64,000 nt of DNA from contig NC_059502.1 in NCBI RefSeq assembly GCF_914767665.1, positions 9,052,001 through 9,116,000 on the forward strand. Direction: 5' to 3'. Position numbers and translations under genes: made by a program. Positions 34,175 to 45,549 of the stretch are shown here, piece by piece. The DNA comes from Harmonia axyridis (lineage: Eukaryota > Arthropoda > Insecta > Coleoptera > Coccinellidae). A model generated the notes under the pieces. It did not search any database. It was not told the origin of the DNA and was given only the letters and a program-made list of their open reading frames with translations. Positions within the stretch are counted from its first letter, which is position 1. Each line of letters begins with the position of its first letter.

Positions 34175-35112
34175 CAGGTGTTTTTTTCGAGGTATATAAC
34201 TTTAAGTTGGCATTACTTTTCAAGATGGAGACCGATTTAACATCTGTCAAGTGATTTATTCTCAGTTTGGTTTGGCAATTCATCATGAATAGACTTACTC
34301 CTGAACAACGCTTGCAAATAGTGCAATTTTATTTCGAAAATAATGGTTCTGTGCGAAATACGTATCGCGCACTACGTCCATTTTATTTTGTTTAGCGATG
34401 AAGCGCACTTCTGGTTGAATGGCTACGTCAACAAACAAAACTGCCGCATTTGGGGTGAAGCTAATCCTCAAGTGTATGTCGAAACACCGTTACATCCAGG
34501 AAAAACTGACTGTTTGGTGCGCTTTATGGGCTGGTGGAATCATTGGTCCGTACTTCTTCAAAAACGATAATGGCCAGAACGTTACAGTCAATGGTGATCG
34601 GTATAGAGCCATGATTACTAACTTTTTCATTCCTGAATTGATCAACCATGATGTCCAGGAGCTGTGGTTCCAACAAGACGGCGCAACATGTCACACAGCT
34701 CGTGCCACAATCGATTTATTGAAAGACACGTTTGGTGACCGCCTAATTTCACGTTTTGGACCTGTGAATTGGCCTCCAAGATCTTGTGATTTAACACCGC
34801 TAGACTACTTTCTGTGGGGCTATGTAAAGTTATTGGTCTATGCGGATAAGCCACAAACCCTTGACCATTTGGAAGACAACATTCGCCGTGTTATTGCCGA
34901 TATACGGCCACAAATGTTGGAAAAAGTCATCGAAAATTGGACGTCCAGATTGGACTACATCCGAGCCAGCCGTGGCGGTCATATGCCAGAAATCATATTT
35001 AAAATGTAATGCCACAAGATTATCTTGCGGATAAATAGAATTCATGTCAATCGAATAATCCATCGTTGTTTTATTGCAATTTAAAGTTCTATAGCTCTAA
35101 AAAAACACCCGT
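34175..35112 (+). mobile_element. DD41D (rosa-type) element copy R5, best-preserved
   Basis: It runs from CAGGTGTTTTTTTCGAGG to CTCTAAAAAAACACCCG with TA on both sides. The HTH start (MNRLTPEQRLQIVQFYFENN) is followed by the shared deletion junction at about 34381. The catalytic domain is open from 34419 to 35009 (196 codons, with a one-base shift near 34500). It keeps QQDGATCHTA, NWPPRSCDLTPLDYF and the C-terminus EIIFKM. From the second to the third Asp there are 41 residues, which defines DD41D. It sits in the 14.6-kb sowah intron, in a mariner relic. Confidence 0.9.
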
Positions 35113-35329
35113 TACAAAGAAACCTCAGCATACAATAGACGCTCTGCAATCAAGCAGAAACCTCTGCTGGACCTCCATTCTCAAGTCCAACCAGCGATCA
35201 CCAAATCCTCAACGTCATCCGAAACTCTCCAGCCACCTCGTCATTACCATCAATTCCCAGGATAATTTCCCGGAGACAAACACGCGTAATTGGACGTCGG
35301 TAATAAGAGAACCAACGACAACTACCAGA

Positions 35330-35700
35330 AGCTGAAAGCTATTACGTTACCGGGAGAGGCGCACCGTAACCTACCGGGGTCCCGAAATAAATCCGTTTTA
35401 ATTTCTCCTCGACGTGAGGCGCATTTTTTTCTTCTTCTTTCGACGACGACGCGGCTGCCGCCTCTTCTTCTTCGATGATCGCGTGTCCCATAAATCGGGA
35501 GATAACCGGAATTATGACTGCCCCACGACACCATAGAAACGGCAATACGATCCTTCTAAATCATCACGGTCTTCGTTTTTGGTATCGGATCTCCTCAGCT
35601 CGGTTCGGCGCGGTTGTAAGTCAGAAGAGCGCTGATAGAATCTGTTTGTGGCCGGTTGTAAGCGCGTATTAAGGGACGTCAAGGAGGCCGCAAATAATAA
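35330..35700. other. CpG-rich block 11
   Basis: GTTACCGGGAGAGGCGCACC, CGACGACGACGCGGCTGCCG and CTCAGCTCGGTTCGGCGCGG, ending in a poly-T run near 35710. Both strands have frames of 60-70 codons. Confidence 0.45.
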
Positions 35701-36290
35701 CAGCGCTCGTTTTTTTTTTTTTTTTGCTCGGTTATTTTAGGGGACGGTGTTGAATATGAGGAAGATTTTAAGTTAGATCATGAAATGTACTTCACGCCTG
35801 CTTATGTTGAAGTAATGAAGCTGTTGTGAACAATTACATCGTTTGGATTTATTTTCATGAAAAGGATAACAAAAAAATAAACTGACGATTCGCTTTGTTC
35901 ACTTTAAGGTAGTAACTGAATTATATAATTCAATGGTTTCGTCCACATTTTGTAGCACAAAAGATCAACAATAACAACAAATTTATTAACTGCAAGAAGT
36001 TTTCTTCAACTGTAACCAAATTTAAAAGAACATGTTGAAAAAAGGAACTGCTGTTTAGAAATGAATGGTAGCAATTCGAACACCTCATTGATTAAATTCG
36101 TTCAGAAACTCAAATACTTAATGCTCTTCACTGCAAGTTTTCTATACAGCGAAATTTGTTCAGCGGATTGATAAATAGAATTGAAATTATGTGTCACTCG
36201 ACCCCTGTAGATGTAGATTTAAGGGAGGTTTTATGATCAGTGACCTTATGGTATGTTGTGCCCCCCATCAGAGCTGTAGTACTAAACTAG
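35701..36290. other. no gene seen
   Basis: AT-rich, starting with a T run of about 16 bases. Nothing recognised. Confidence 0.4.
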
Positions 36291-36356
36291 AACTAAATGC
36301 CGACGTGTCGTCCGTATATTAGAACTTTATCAATGCTGAAACGTCGGCATTTAGTT
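36291..36356. repeat. inverted repeat with perfect 16-bp arms
   Basis: AACTAAATGCCGACGT (36291-36306) and ACGTCGGCATTTAGTT (36341-36356) are exact inverse copies around a 34-base spacer. It could be a remnant MITE or a hairpin. Nothing else marks it. Confidence 0.8.
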
Positions 36357-36399
36357 AAAATTAGGGTTGTTCTTCACCACTTGTCCTGGCTCCTATCAA

Positions 36400-36990
36400 G
36401 GTACTCAGCATGAATAACCAAGAACGTGATTCTCACTTCATTTTTGCTAAGATCCAGATACTTTTAAGATCCCGCACTATCAAAGTTTCGAAGAAACTTT
36501 TTGGAATGATCCAATCTAGGAAGATAGAGCCACAGTGTTGCTTTTTGGGTTTTTTCTACTTCTGAAACTCTTTATTGTAGATGAGGAGTTTCAGCTCCTT
36601 CTCTAACGAATGTATTGGCTACTCTATTTCCTTTAAATCCTGAATGACCGGGAAATCAAACTACGCACCCTTGTTATTCTTTCATATCTCGTTGAGTTCT
36701 CTTCAGCACTCCAATACCACCTTAAAATCGATGATATATGCGTTCAATACTTTGATTGCAGCCTGACTATCAACACGTATCGCTGTATCACATTTCAGAT
36801 ATTTTCTTACTAGTTTCAGAAAGGTCTTTCCAAACAAAACAAACAAAAAGGATATTCAGCTCCTGTTGAAAGACAAATTTCCAGAGCTTCTCTTATAGTT
36901 ACAAAAACCCACAATAGCCAAGACGACAAATCTATAAGATGCCTCATGTGTCTCAGATCCTGGATGGAAAATTATTAAATCGAAGCCTGG
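36400..36990 (-). pseudogene. non-LTR retrotransposon RNase H domain relic
   Basis: The minus strand near 36790 reads TAIRVDSQAAIKVLNAYIID and FKVVLEC, then after a frameshift PGHSGFKGNRVANTFVREGA. These are the DSQAAIKAL and WVPGHSG--GNE-AD-LAR-GAE motifs of the RNase H domain found in jockey/I/R1-type ORF2. An Asp of the active site is visible in VDSQ. Stops and at least one frameshift are present. Confidence 0.75.
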
Positions 36991-37429
36991 AAGTTCCTCA
37001 ATATTAAGGAACTTAATTTTTTCATTATTTTTTATTTTGTTTCGATTAATATATACTGAATTTATGTTTCCATTTCAAAACACATTATATTTTCGGTTCT
37101 TTTATACAATAAGTTTGATAAATGAACGTGTTTTTTGTAAGGTTTCTTCTCAGTTCATCATTCTCTCATTGATAATAAAAACTTCTAAAAATCAAGTAGT
37201 TTTATATGATTCAAGTACTTGATAAATGAATAGTTGACTTGAGATTGAAAAACTACTACTCGACTTGAAATGAAGTCAAGCTCAATTCAAGTAGCTTGAA
37301 AATCAAACCCATCCGTGAATCCCTACCTGTATTCATAGAAAATGAAGTTTGATTTCGATTTAAAAAAACAATTATATATACACAATTTCGGCAAAATCTG
37401 ACTACAAACTTGCAACATCTCCTCTCAAC
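36991..37429. other. no gene seen
   Basis: AT-rich DNA. CTTGAAATGAAGTCAAGCTC near 37264 and related CAAGTA words form weak short repeats. Confidence 0.35.
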
Positions 37430-37850
37430 ACGAGAACTCTCGCAGCCAACTTCCTAGACCCGATCGCCCCATCAAGACGACTAGCACGAGGGGGGCGCCT
37501 ATTTCTGGCCCCCCGTAGTACGCCAAGTCATCCCTTCGCCGCTGCCGCCAGGGGGCATGACTGTCACACTGCCACCTCTACGTGGTACGAGGTACGGGCA
37601 ATTGATTTTATAATCTTTTCAATTTACTACATGTTATTGGTACGACACAATGGAGATGGACATCGGAGATAAGAGCGGGATCTCGGGGACCCGTCGAGAG
37701 AATTTACGTCAGAGGGGGGCCCGAGCGCTGCTCGAGTGGGCCAGGGAGGAGGGGGCGGAGGTAAACGTACGATAACTGCGGGACGGTCGAGAGATAACGC
37801 AGAGATCCACTTTTCAGGTCGACCAACAGTGGGTGGCGGTTTGTGGTACT
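37430..37850. other. CpG-rich block 12
   Basis: GACCCGATCGCCCCATCAAG to GTACGATTGGAGCTGGG, with GGGGGGCGCC and GCCGCTGCCGCCAGGG. The centre has ATTGATTTTATAATC. No exon is supported. Confidence 0.45.
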
Positions 37851-38291
37851 GTTGTTGGTACGATTGGAGCTGGGTATTGGGATTTTTGGAATACGCAAAT
37901 TCGAATATATTGAAATAGTTCCTTTTCTAGAGTTTTTGAGGCACAGAATCACAGTATTTGTATTTATAGTGTGAATAAATATTATTATTTTCAGTTTAAT
38001 CCATCGCGCATCCTGTCGGCCTATATTTGTCGCCGATAAATTACTATCAATCCCTCTGTATATGCATATTCAAATGTCTCAAATGTGCTGAGGATAATGT
38101 CACTCCCATGTAAACACTGTGTCCGTAAAGTATGGAACAAATTCAGTTTAGCTAAAGAGACCATTTTGAGAAAGAATCCTGAAACACGTCGATTTTTCAT
38201 TTTAATTTACCGTATTTTACAATAATAATCTAATATACAGGGTGAATTACTTTCGAGTAATGACGTCACCGTCTTTTTTTTAAAATGGAAC

Positions 38292-38847
38292 ATCCCCATT
38301 TTGTCTCAATTTTCCGATTACTCTAGCTGAGCTGCTTCCAAAAATGTATCACATGTTGATTTCAATTAGTACAGGGTGGACAAAAATACAATAGTTTTGT
38401 GTGTGCTCATAAAGTAACGCGTAACACTCTTTATTAGTTAAATTAACAATATTATCAAAAATACTCATGGTCTAGCGGCAATAAACAAATAATGACATTT
38501 CACAAAAAACTAGACGACTATGTTCTTCTTTAAATTGATAAGAAATAATTTCTTTCATATTCTGTCTGCTAGACAATAAGTACCAAACATGTTTTAAAAC
38601 AGCTCATTTTTATTAATCTAAAAATGTAACAAACTAAAGGGTGTTTTACTCAAACCAATTGCCGCTAGACAATAAGTATTTTTGATATATTGTTAATTTA
38701 ACTAATGAAGAATGTTACGCGTTTCTTTATGAGCACACACAAAACTATTGTATTTTTGTCCACCCTGTACCAATTGGAATCAACATGTGATACATTTTTG
38801 AAATCAGCTCAGCTAGAGTAATCGGAAAATTGAGACAAAATGGGGAT
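38292..38847. mobile_element. fold-back element with arms of about 190 bp
   Basis: The left arm 38292-38482 (ATCCCCATTTTGTCTCAATT to CTAGCGGCAAT) and the right arm 38658-38847 are inverted copies with few mismatches around a loop of about 175 bp. Each arm contains an inner TACAGGGTGGACAAAAATAC end of the kind seen in TA-targeting MITEs. The palindrome therefore extends about 80 bp beyond those inner ends on both sides. Confidence 0.85.
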
Positions 38848-38908
38848 ATTGTATGACATCTACGATCTATACAGTCCTTGCAAAACAGCGGAAGCAAAGT
38901 TGTACACT
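38848..38908 (+). mobile_element. solo end of cecropia-type mariner, M6
   Basis: About 60 bp (TTGTATGACATCTACGATC to GGAAGCAAAGTTGTACAC) match the TIR side of copies M1, M4 and M7. It is fused directly to the right end of the fold-back element at 38292-38847. Confidence 0.7.
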
Positions 38909-39228
38909 CAATATATGGTTATACGTAAATGATAGACTGAATTTTGGTAATCAATACCCGAAATTTCATATCTCTAGGATTCAAAGTATCGAAGTAATGA
39001 TTATATAGTTTGAGGTAAGCTATTGCACGAAAAAGGAGTTACATCAATCAACTACTCGACAACCGTTAGAGATGGAGATGAGGAAGTTGATACAGAAACA
39101 ATCTGGAGGTTACAGCGAGCCGAAAAACTAATAACATACAGGGTGTTTCTCTTAAAATACCGAAATTGTTGAAACTTATTGATATTAGCAGCAACGTCGC
39201 AGTGTATCGAAGTAGATAATAAACTTAC

Positions 39229-39306
39229 CGTGCATCCTACCTCCTGCCCCTCACCACTGCAGTCCGATGCCGCCGTCGTCCCGACGGCATACAAATCGTC
39301 CGACAT
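39229..39306 (-). CDS. candidate alternative first exon of sowah (26 codons)
   Basis: ATG at 39306 opens a frame reading MSDDLYAVGTTAASDCSGEG and then QEVGCT. It runs to a strong donor ACG|GTAAGTTT at 39228, exactly phase 0. Phase 0 is what the 36-nt exon at 33003 needs, so it could start a short isoform lacking the SOWAH domain but keeping the ankyrin repeats. It lies at the edge of a CpG-rich block, as a promoter would. As an internal exon it would need phase 1 entry (acceptor ACTACCAAG), which exon 4 does not supply. It could also be an unrelated chance match, because one in three donors has the right phase. Confidence 0.3.
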
Positions 39307-39740
39307 GCCTTGGTAGTAAAATGCCGCCGAAATAATGCCCACTTAAAGCATCGGCGGAGGGGCAAGAAACAGACAGCCGTCGCTTGTTGCCGAAAAACAA
39401 AGGAACAATGAACACGCGTCAATTACCGAAAACGTCGGCCGCAGGAAAACACAAAAAGCGGGATCGAGGCCTAATCCCCGGCCGCATATCAATTAGGGGT
39501 TTCCCCTCGGCAGTAAAAGTCGAACACAATGAAAGGCACGTTTTATACTATTTTTCTATTTTTCGTCAAATTTTTCGCCGACGACGCTGGTCGACGCTGC
39601 TCGGCCGCGAGTACGACGAAGACGTGAATGGAGGAAGAGACGGCGTCGCGGCCGATGTTGACGTCGGCGGATGGATCATCTTGCGTTGTTATCGTTGTTC
39701 TCGCATTATCGCTGTTTTTTGAGGCGATTGTGCGCTATCG
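39230..39740. promoter_or_regulatory. CpG-rich block 13, possible internal promoter
   Basis: CCGATGCCGCCGTCGTCCCG to CGGCGTCGCGGCCGATGTTG, in the 14.6-kb intron. It encloses the candidate alternative first exon (39306-39229, minus strand). A CpG-rich block next to an ATG and a strong donor is what an internal promoter would look like, but no core motif was proven. Confidence 0.35.
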
Positions 39741-40779
39741 CGATCGAGTTAAAAATGCTGACCGGCATAGTTTCCGTATTTACTATTTAATGCATAATAG
39801 TATTCATTCAATGTAGTTTATAATTTTGATTATTATTCGTGTAGGCCAGGCTAAAAGTTATGCGCTGCGAAAAGATGACTCGTCATCGATTTGCGAATGC
39901 CGCGAGAAGGAATTCGCAAAAAATCATTCTCGTATATAACATCTGATTTGGTTTGTTATTTGGGAAAGCTAAATTTTCGCCTGACGGTCTTTTCTTTCAG
40001 AAGTTATATTAAAAAACAGCTGCTTCATTCGCAAGTATAGATTTCTACTATTCCTTTGGATCTTGTATTGATGTTGATGGTGATTGAAAATATTCCTTTT
40101 ATATCATTCTTCTCCTCTCCTTCATTCCAATTGGAAATTGTTTAGTTAAAAGTTACTTGTTTGGCATCTTCAGGAGCTGTCGCTGAGCTGTCGACGAGCT
40201 GTTTAATTGTGGGATAAGCCCTCAACTTGCTCCCAATGTCGACTAGCTCATTCCCTTCGACTGGTCAGGGCAGCTCGAAGGCTCACAAAGTTACTGAAGA
40301 CCTGAGATAGGGTCAACTCACCAGTTTTAGGGGTATAACCCTGTGAAGAGCAAATACCCACATTCCCTCATAGTGATATGTAGCACAGAAGAACTATCAT
40401 AGTCGACAGGTAATTTGCCTGTCAACAAGAATGGTTCCTGGTCGAGAGCGGACTTGCCAACTCCGCTTTCACCTGCTATACCTCATACAGTAGTACAGCG
40501 CTAGACGTTAATGTTGACGCTCTTGACGTGGCAAGCACTGTCGTTCCTAATAGGCTCACCCATTATCCAGATACATGATATAAGTTAGAAAATTGATATC
40601 ACCACGTCACCCTTGCACGACTCAACTTGAACTTCGAATGAGATAATATAGTATCTAGTGGTGACTGGTGAATCAAGATTCTTTTTGGGCATGCATGATG
40701 CAAGGATGAAAGGGCTTACGTGATGAAAGATGAGATCCTGAATCAAATATGAAAAGCCATATTGCTTAAAGCAACAGGT
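39741..40779. other. no gene seen
   Basis: A segment at about 40160-40560 (GAGCTGTCGCTGAGCTGTCG to ATTATCCAGATACATG) is GC-richer and may be the leader or interior of the non-LTR relic that follows at 40780. Nothing firm. Confidence 0.35.
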
Positions 40780-41130
40780 CACTTTTGGGGTTCATCAGAG
40801 TCAACATGACTGCTGTGCATTATACATCCAAGAGATGGCTACAGAGATGCACTTTTAAGAAGGAGTTGTGGAGGTTGAAGAAAGTAAGGAATGCAAAAAT
40901 CAGGAAGCAAATGAACATCGAGAAAATATTATTGATGACGTACATAGGAAAGAATTGGCATGTTTCAAAAACACAAAACGGATGGAATGGAACATGATGA
41001 GCAAGAAAAGTGTTGGAGTGGATATCTCTAGAAAGATCGAAGAGAGGAGGCCAAGACGGAGTTGGAGAAATGACGCCGACAAAGCCATGGAAGCAAGACC
41101 ATCAAGTCAATTTGTGGCCTTGTTAACCTA
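40780..41130 (+). pseudogene. non-LTR reverse transcriptase C-terminal relic
   Basis: The plus-strand text HRENIIDDVHRKELACFKNT, then KRMEWNMMSKKSV and ERRPRRSWRNDADKAMEAR, matches the tail of endonuclease/RT ORFs (QRKQLVWYGHVQRM---RLPKKV and RRGRPRKTW patterns). An upstream frame shows CTFKKELWRLKKVRNAKIRK. Several frameshifts occur. Confidence 0.6.
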
Positions 41131-41394
41131 GATTTTCTACATTTTTTCCAGCGTTTGGATATCTTTTGAAATTTTGATCAATCGCAAACTTATACCTAAG
41201 TGTCATATAGTATACTATGTTCATTTTGCTATATGAATATTGACGACCACTAAAGCAACTCAAAAATTTCATGTAGGATAGAAAGGCAGTTATGAATTAA
41301 TTCAGAACTGCAGCAGAACTGGTTTTAGAACAAACCTACACACTTTTAATAGTGGAATTCAAGATAGTAGCCATCATAAACAGTTCGACGCCAA

Positions 41395-41950
41395 TACAGA
41401 GGGATCCAAAACCAGCCTACCCCGATGGGTCACGGGGTCACCGAGCTCACCAACCCTCCTACGGCGTACGACAGTCCCAAATTCTAGCAAACACCCCGCA
41501 TTAATCAACTTTTCGAAACATCCGCCGCCCCTCAACCCCTGTACCCCTCGTCGGACGGACGGACGATGGGGGCAGATGCATATACGCCGCCCCCCGCGTT
41601 AATCCGACAGAACACGGCACCGGTCCGGTGTAGCACCCGCGAGGGAAAAATTCGGCGAGCATTTTACACGGTTGTTAGCCCGGGCTGGTATCGCGGCCAC
41701 TCGAATTAAAAGCCGGGGGTCGGTAAATCATCGGACTTTTCACGTGCAGCAGAGCTAGCGGGTCGAGTCGGAGTTTTACAACGTCAGGAGCGGCGAACAA
41801 CGGCTTCGTGTGTTCGGGGAGCGTTCTCTCCTCGATACGGTTTATTGCAACGGATACAAGTTAAGGGTTGATTAGGTGTTTACTCCTGCATTTTTTTGGC
41901 CGTCGGCGTTAGACAGGATAACAAGTGACCGGAGCAAAGGTTCGGATGTG
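41395..41950. other. CpG-rich block 14
   Basis: GATGGGTCACGGGGTCACCG to ACAAGTGACCGGAGCAAAGG, with CGGTCCGGTGTAGCACCCGC and GGTTGTTAGCCCGGGCTGG. It ends at the DD41D copy R6. Confidence 0.45.
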
Positions 41951-41951
41951 G

Positions 41952-42889
41952 AGGGTGTTTTTTTTTAGAGCTATAGAACTTTAAATTGCAATAAAACAAC
42001 GATGGATTATTCGATTGACATGAATTTTATTTATCCGCAAGATAATCTTGTGGCATTACATTTCAAATATGATTTCTGGCATATGACCGCCACGGCTGGT
42101 CGGATGTAGTCCAATCTGGACGTCCAATTTTCGATGACTTTTTCCAACATTTGTGGCGTATATCGGCAATAACACGGCGAATGTTGACTTCTAAATGGTC
42201 AAGCGATTGTGGCTTATCCGCATAGACCAATGACTTTACATAACCCCACAGAAAGTAGTCTAGCGGTGTTAAATCACAAGATCTTGGAGGCCAATTCACA
42301 GGTCCAAAACGTGAAATTAGGAGGACATCAAACATGTCTTTCAATAAATCGATTGTGGCACGAGCTGTGTGGCATGTTGCGCCGTCTTGTTGGAACCACA
42401 GCTCCTGGACATCATGGTTGTTCAATTCAGTAATGAAAAAGTTAGTATTCATGGCTCTATAGCGATCACCATTGACTGTAACGTTTTGGCCATCATCGTT
42501 TTTGAAGAAGTACGGACCAATGATTCCACCAGCCCATAAAGCGCACCAAACAGTCAGTTTTTCTGGATGTCACGGTGTTTCGACATACACTCGAGGATTA
42601 GCTTCACTCCAAATGCGGCAGTTTTGTTGGTTGACGTAGCTATTCAACCAGAAGTAGGCTTCATCGCTAAACAAAATAAAATGGACGTAGTGCTTGATAC
42701 GTATTCCGCACAGAACCATTATTTTCGAAATAAAATTGCACTATTCGCAAGCGTTGTTCAGGCGTGAGTCTATTTATGATAAATTGCCAAACCAAACTGA
42801 GAATAAATCACTTGACAGCTGTTAAATCGGTCGCCATCTTGAACAGTAATGCCAACTTAAAGTTATATACCTCGAAAAAAAACACCCTA
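41952..42889 (-). mobile_element. DD41D (rosa-type) element copy R6, both TIRs
   Basis: The left end GGGTGTTTTTTTTTAGAGC and right end CGAAAAAAAACACCCTAT give a length of about 938 bp. The minus-strand frame at 42452-42063 holds QQDGATCHTA and CDLTPLDYFLWGY. The HTH-to-FSDEAYF junction carries the same deletion as R2, R3 and R5. Minor frameshifts occur in the C-terminus (HKCWKKSSKIG). It lies directly right of a CpG-rich block. Confidence 0.9.
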
Positions 42890-42989
42890 TATCACAACTG
42901 CACCTTACATGGCTCGCGATTCAAATCCAGCTCCTGTATCGAAACACTCTTTCAATCCAAAATATTCCCTATTCGCTCCTCAAACCCAA

Positions 42990-43500
42990 GTCCACAACCC
43001 CCAAAACCTCTTCCCAACCGGCACGTGTCGTTTCCAAACCGTGTCGGATCCAAACCAAAAACCACCCCCACCCCCAAAAAACCCTCCCTTTCCCCGCCCC
43101 CTATGACTTCGCGCTTCATTAGTTCTATTTCGTGTTTTGTCATTTACATGCGGTGAATTAATTTCGGTCGGCCGAGTTCGCGTGCGAATAATTTATCGCG
43201 TTATGGAAAATGAATATTTTATTCGGACGTTCTAGTCGCGACAACGCTAACACGCCACCGACACCGATGTAGCGGGCGCCCGCGAACGAAGTGTGAGTGT
43301 GTGTGTGTGTTGTCGTTTTTATCGACAATTGTCGTTTGGATTTATTGGAGAGGCCACTCTGAGCCGCTGTTGTCCGCTGAAAAGCCGCGGTTCGTTATTT
43401 TCATCGAGAATTGATCTCGCAAAGAGGTGTTTTCGCGATCTACGTGACCGAACCGCTGGATAATTATTCGTTTTTCTATTTAGGTTTCTTTACGGGGATA
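42990..43500. other. CpG-rich block 15 with (GT)n
   Basis: A C-rich left part (CCACCCCCACCCCC near 43063) and a CpG-rich right part (GGTCGGCCGAGTTCGCGTGC, GCGGGCGCCCGCGAACG). A (GT)n run lies at about 43291-43310. The right third is duplicated at 44041-44160. Confidence 0.5.
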
Positions 43501-44209
43501 CTGAAAGGAAGAAGAAGAACATCAACTACGGCAACGTTGCTGCGCGGAATGAAAAGATGGCCGCTTGCGATCAGCTGATGCATTTTTAACGACTCTATGG
43601 TTAGGTTGATGATTTCATAGAAATCGCTAGAGAAATATTGAGAATTCTTTCTATTATCCTGAGGTTTTTGTAGATCTCCGCAGTACAAGAACTCTAGAAG
43701 CTGCCTTATTGAATAGTGTTCAATTTTTGCAAAGTTGCAAATAGCGCATGAATGCAGATGCGTTCAAAAGCTTCTGACTTCGGTAATTATTTCTTCGATT
43801 TTCTTCTTGAAATTATTATAATTCTGAAGAAGCTCGAAATTTCGAAGCTTGAAATAGTAATATTTATATACAAGCAAAATTCCAACTAGGTTGGAACTAT
43901 TTTTGCTGAAACATTCTTTTCAGATATTCCTCTTAAATTTGAAATACTATGGAAGCAAGACTCTTCTCTAACGACAAAGATGGTTTCAAGGTAGTATGCT
44001 GAATTTAAATGTGATCGAAGAACCATCGATGTAGTATGTGCGTTGTCGTTTTTATCGACAATTGTCTTCTGAATTTATTGGAGAGGCCACTAGTCACCAA
44101 ATTGATCTAAAAAAGAGGTGTTTTCGCGATCTACGTGACCGAACCGCGCGATAATCATTCGGATTGTTTTTTCATTTAGGGCTCCTTACGGGTAGACTGA
44201 AAAGTACTA
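43306..44209 (+). repeat. duplicated CpG-rich block, 732 bp apart
   Basis: TTGTCGTTTTTATCGACAAT, TTTATTGGAGAGGCCACT and TTTTCGCGATCTACGTGACC occur in order at about 43309-43455 and again at about 44041-44140. Each copy is followed by a similar TTTAGG-TTACGGG stretch. The right copy ends where the truncated DD41D copy R7 begins. The conserved words include the palindrome CGACAATTGTCG. Confidence 0.8.
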
Positions 44210-44812
44210 ACTGTTTGGTGCGCTTTATGGGCTGGTGGAATCATTGGTCCGTACTTCTTCAAAAACGATGATGGCCAGAACGTTACAGTCAATGGTGATC
44301 GGTATAGAGCCATGATTACTAACTTTTTCATTCTTGAATTGAACAACCATGATGTCCAGGAGCTGTGGTTCCAACAAGACGGCGCAACATGTCACACAGC
44401 TCGTGCCACAGTCGATTTATTGAAAGACACGTTTGGTGACCGCCTAATTTCACGTTTTGGACCTGTGAATTGGCCTCCAAAATCTTGTGATTTAACACCG
44501 CTAGACTACTTTCTGTGGGGCTATGTAAAGTCATTGGTCTATGCGGATAAGCCACAAACTCTTGACCATTTGAAAGACAACATTCGCCGTGTAATTGCCG
44601 ATGTACGGCTACAAATGTTGGAAAAAGTCATCGAAAATTGGACGTCCAGATTGGACTACATCCGAGCCAGCCGTGGCGGTCATATGCCAGAAATCATATT
44701 TAAAATTTAATGCCACAAGATTATCTTGCGGATAAATAAAATTCATGTCAATCGAATAATCCATCGTTGTTTTATTGCAATTTAAAGTTCTATAGCTCTA
44801 AAAAAAACACCA
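44210..44812 (+). mobile_element. DD41D (rosa-type) element copy R7, 5' truncated
   Basis: The element sequence starts abruptly at CTAACTGTTTGGTGCGC (mid catalytic domain) and ends at AAAAAAAACACCATTTA. The frame 44312-44710 (132 codons) is intact from AMITNFFILELNNHD through QQDGATCHTA and DLTPLDYF to EIIFKI. The left breakpoint abuts the second copy of a duplicated CpG-rich block, so truncation and duplication may be linked. Confidence 0.85.
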
Positions 44813-44910
44813 TTTACATGTATTACTCATTAAGGTGACAACGTAAACGAATTGAGTCGAATTTTTAAGAAAAAATATGTTTTTATTGATTGAGCCCGGA
44901 ACTTATTGAC
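44813..44910. other. mariner-type terminal relic right of R7
   Basis: TTGAGCCCGGAACTTATTGAC at 44880-44900 is the reverse complement of the TCAATAAGTTCCGGGC type of end seen at 33313. Only the terminus is visible. Confidence 0.4.
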
Positions 44911-45119
44911 GGAATTTTATATTTGTGTTTTCTAGTTTCTAGAATATTCTCATTTGTCGGATTTTAAGTTAATACTGCATGCTATGTTCTCCCCTATGTT
45001 ATACAAGCCGAAGGAATCGAAAAACTTCATCGACACTCCTTATCTTTTCCAGTATCGCGAAAAAACCCAAAGCAATCTAACTACTCCAACTGGCTCTGTA
45101 AATCAACTCCACATTTCGT

Positions 45120-45500
45120 CACCGACTCTCGCCGCTCTCAGAGTCGCAGCTATCTAGATCGAAACCTGGTGAATTACTCCGACCCATGAGGCCGTCGTCG
45201 TCGACGCAGCATCGTTTCCTGGACCCGAGCGAGCGGTTATTTAGCATGCGAATTTGTTTGTCACAAATTGCCCTCGCTATTGGTCTACATACATTTCTGT
45301 CGTCGTTTGTTACCCCGCGAAATTTATCGCCTAATTATAAACCCCGCCTCTGCCCCCCCCTGTACCGCCGCTCTCCCGATCCCGTGTATCCGCGAGTCGC
45401 GAGATTTACGGCTTGGCTCTGCGCGAGCGACGAGCCTGCCGATCCGCGGGCGACCTACGTGGCCGCGGGGCTTCAACCGGTTAGGCCGGGATTACACTAG
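45120..45500. other. CpG-rich block 16
   Basis: AGGCCGTCGTCGTCGACGCA to CCGGTTAGGCCGGGATTACA. An AT core CGCCTAATTATAAACC lies inside. A 104-codon plus-strand frame (45186-45500) is probably compositional. Confidence 0.45.
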
Positions 45501-45549
45501 GGATAGATTTCGCTGAATACCTCCCTGAATTTTCGAATAGGGAGTTTTA

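Noticed and set aside
34642..35063. Minus-strand frames over R5 (and similar ones over R1-R7)
   Set aside because: They are antisense shadows of the DD41D transposase, repeated identically at each copy.
45186..45500. 104-codon frame as a gene
   Set aside because: It lies in a CpG-rich block, overlaps another frame, and has no domain or splice context.
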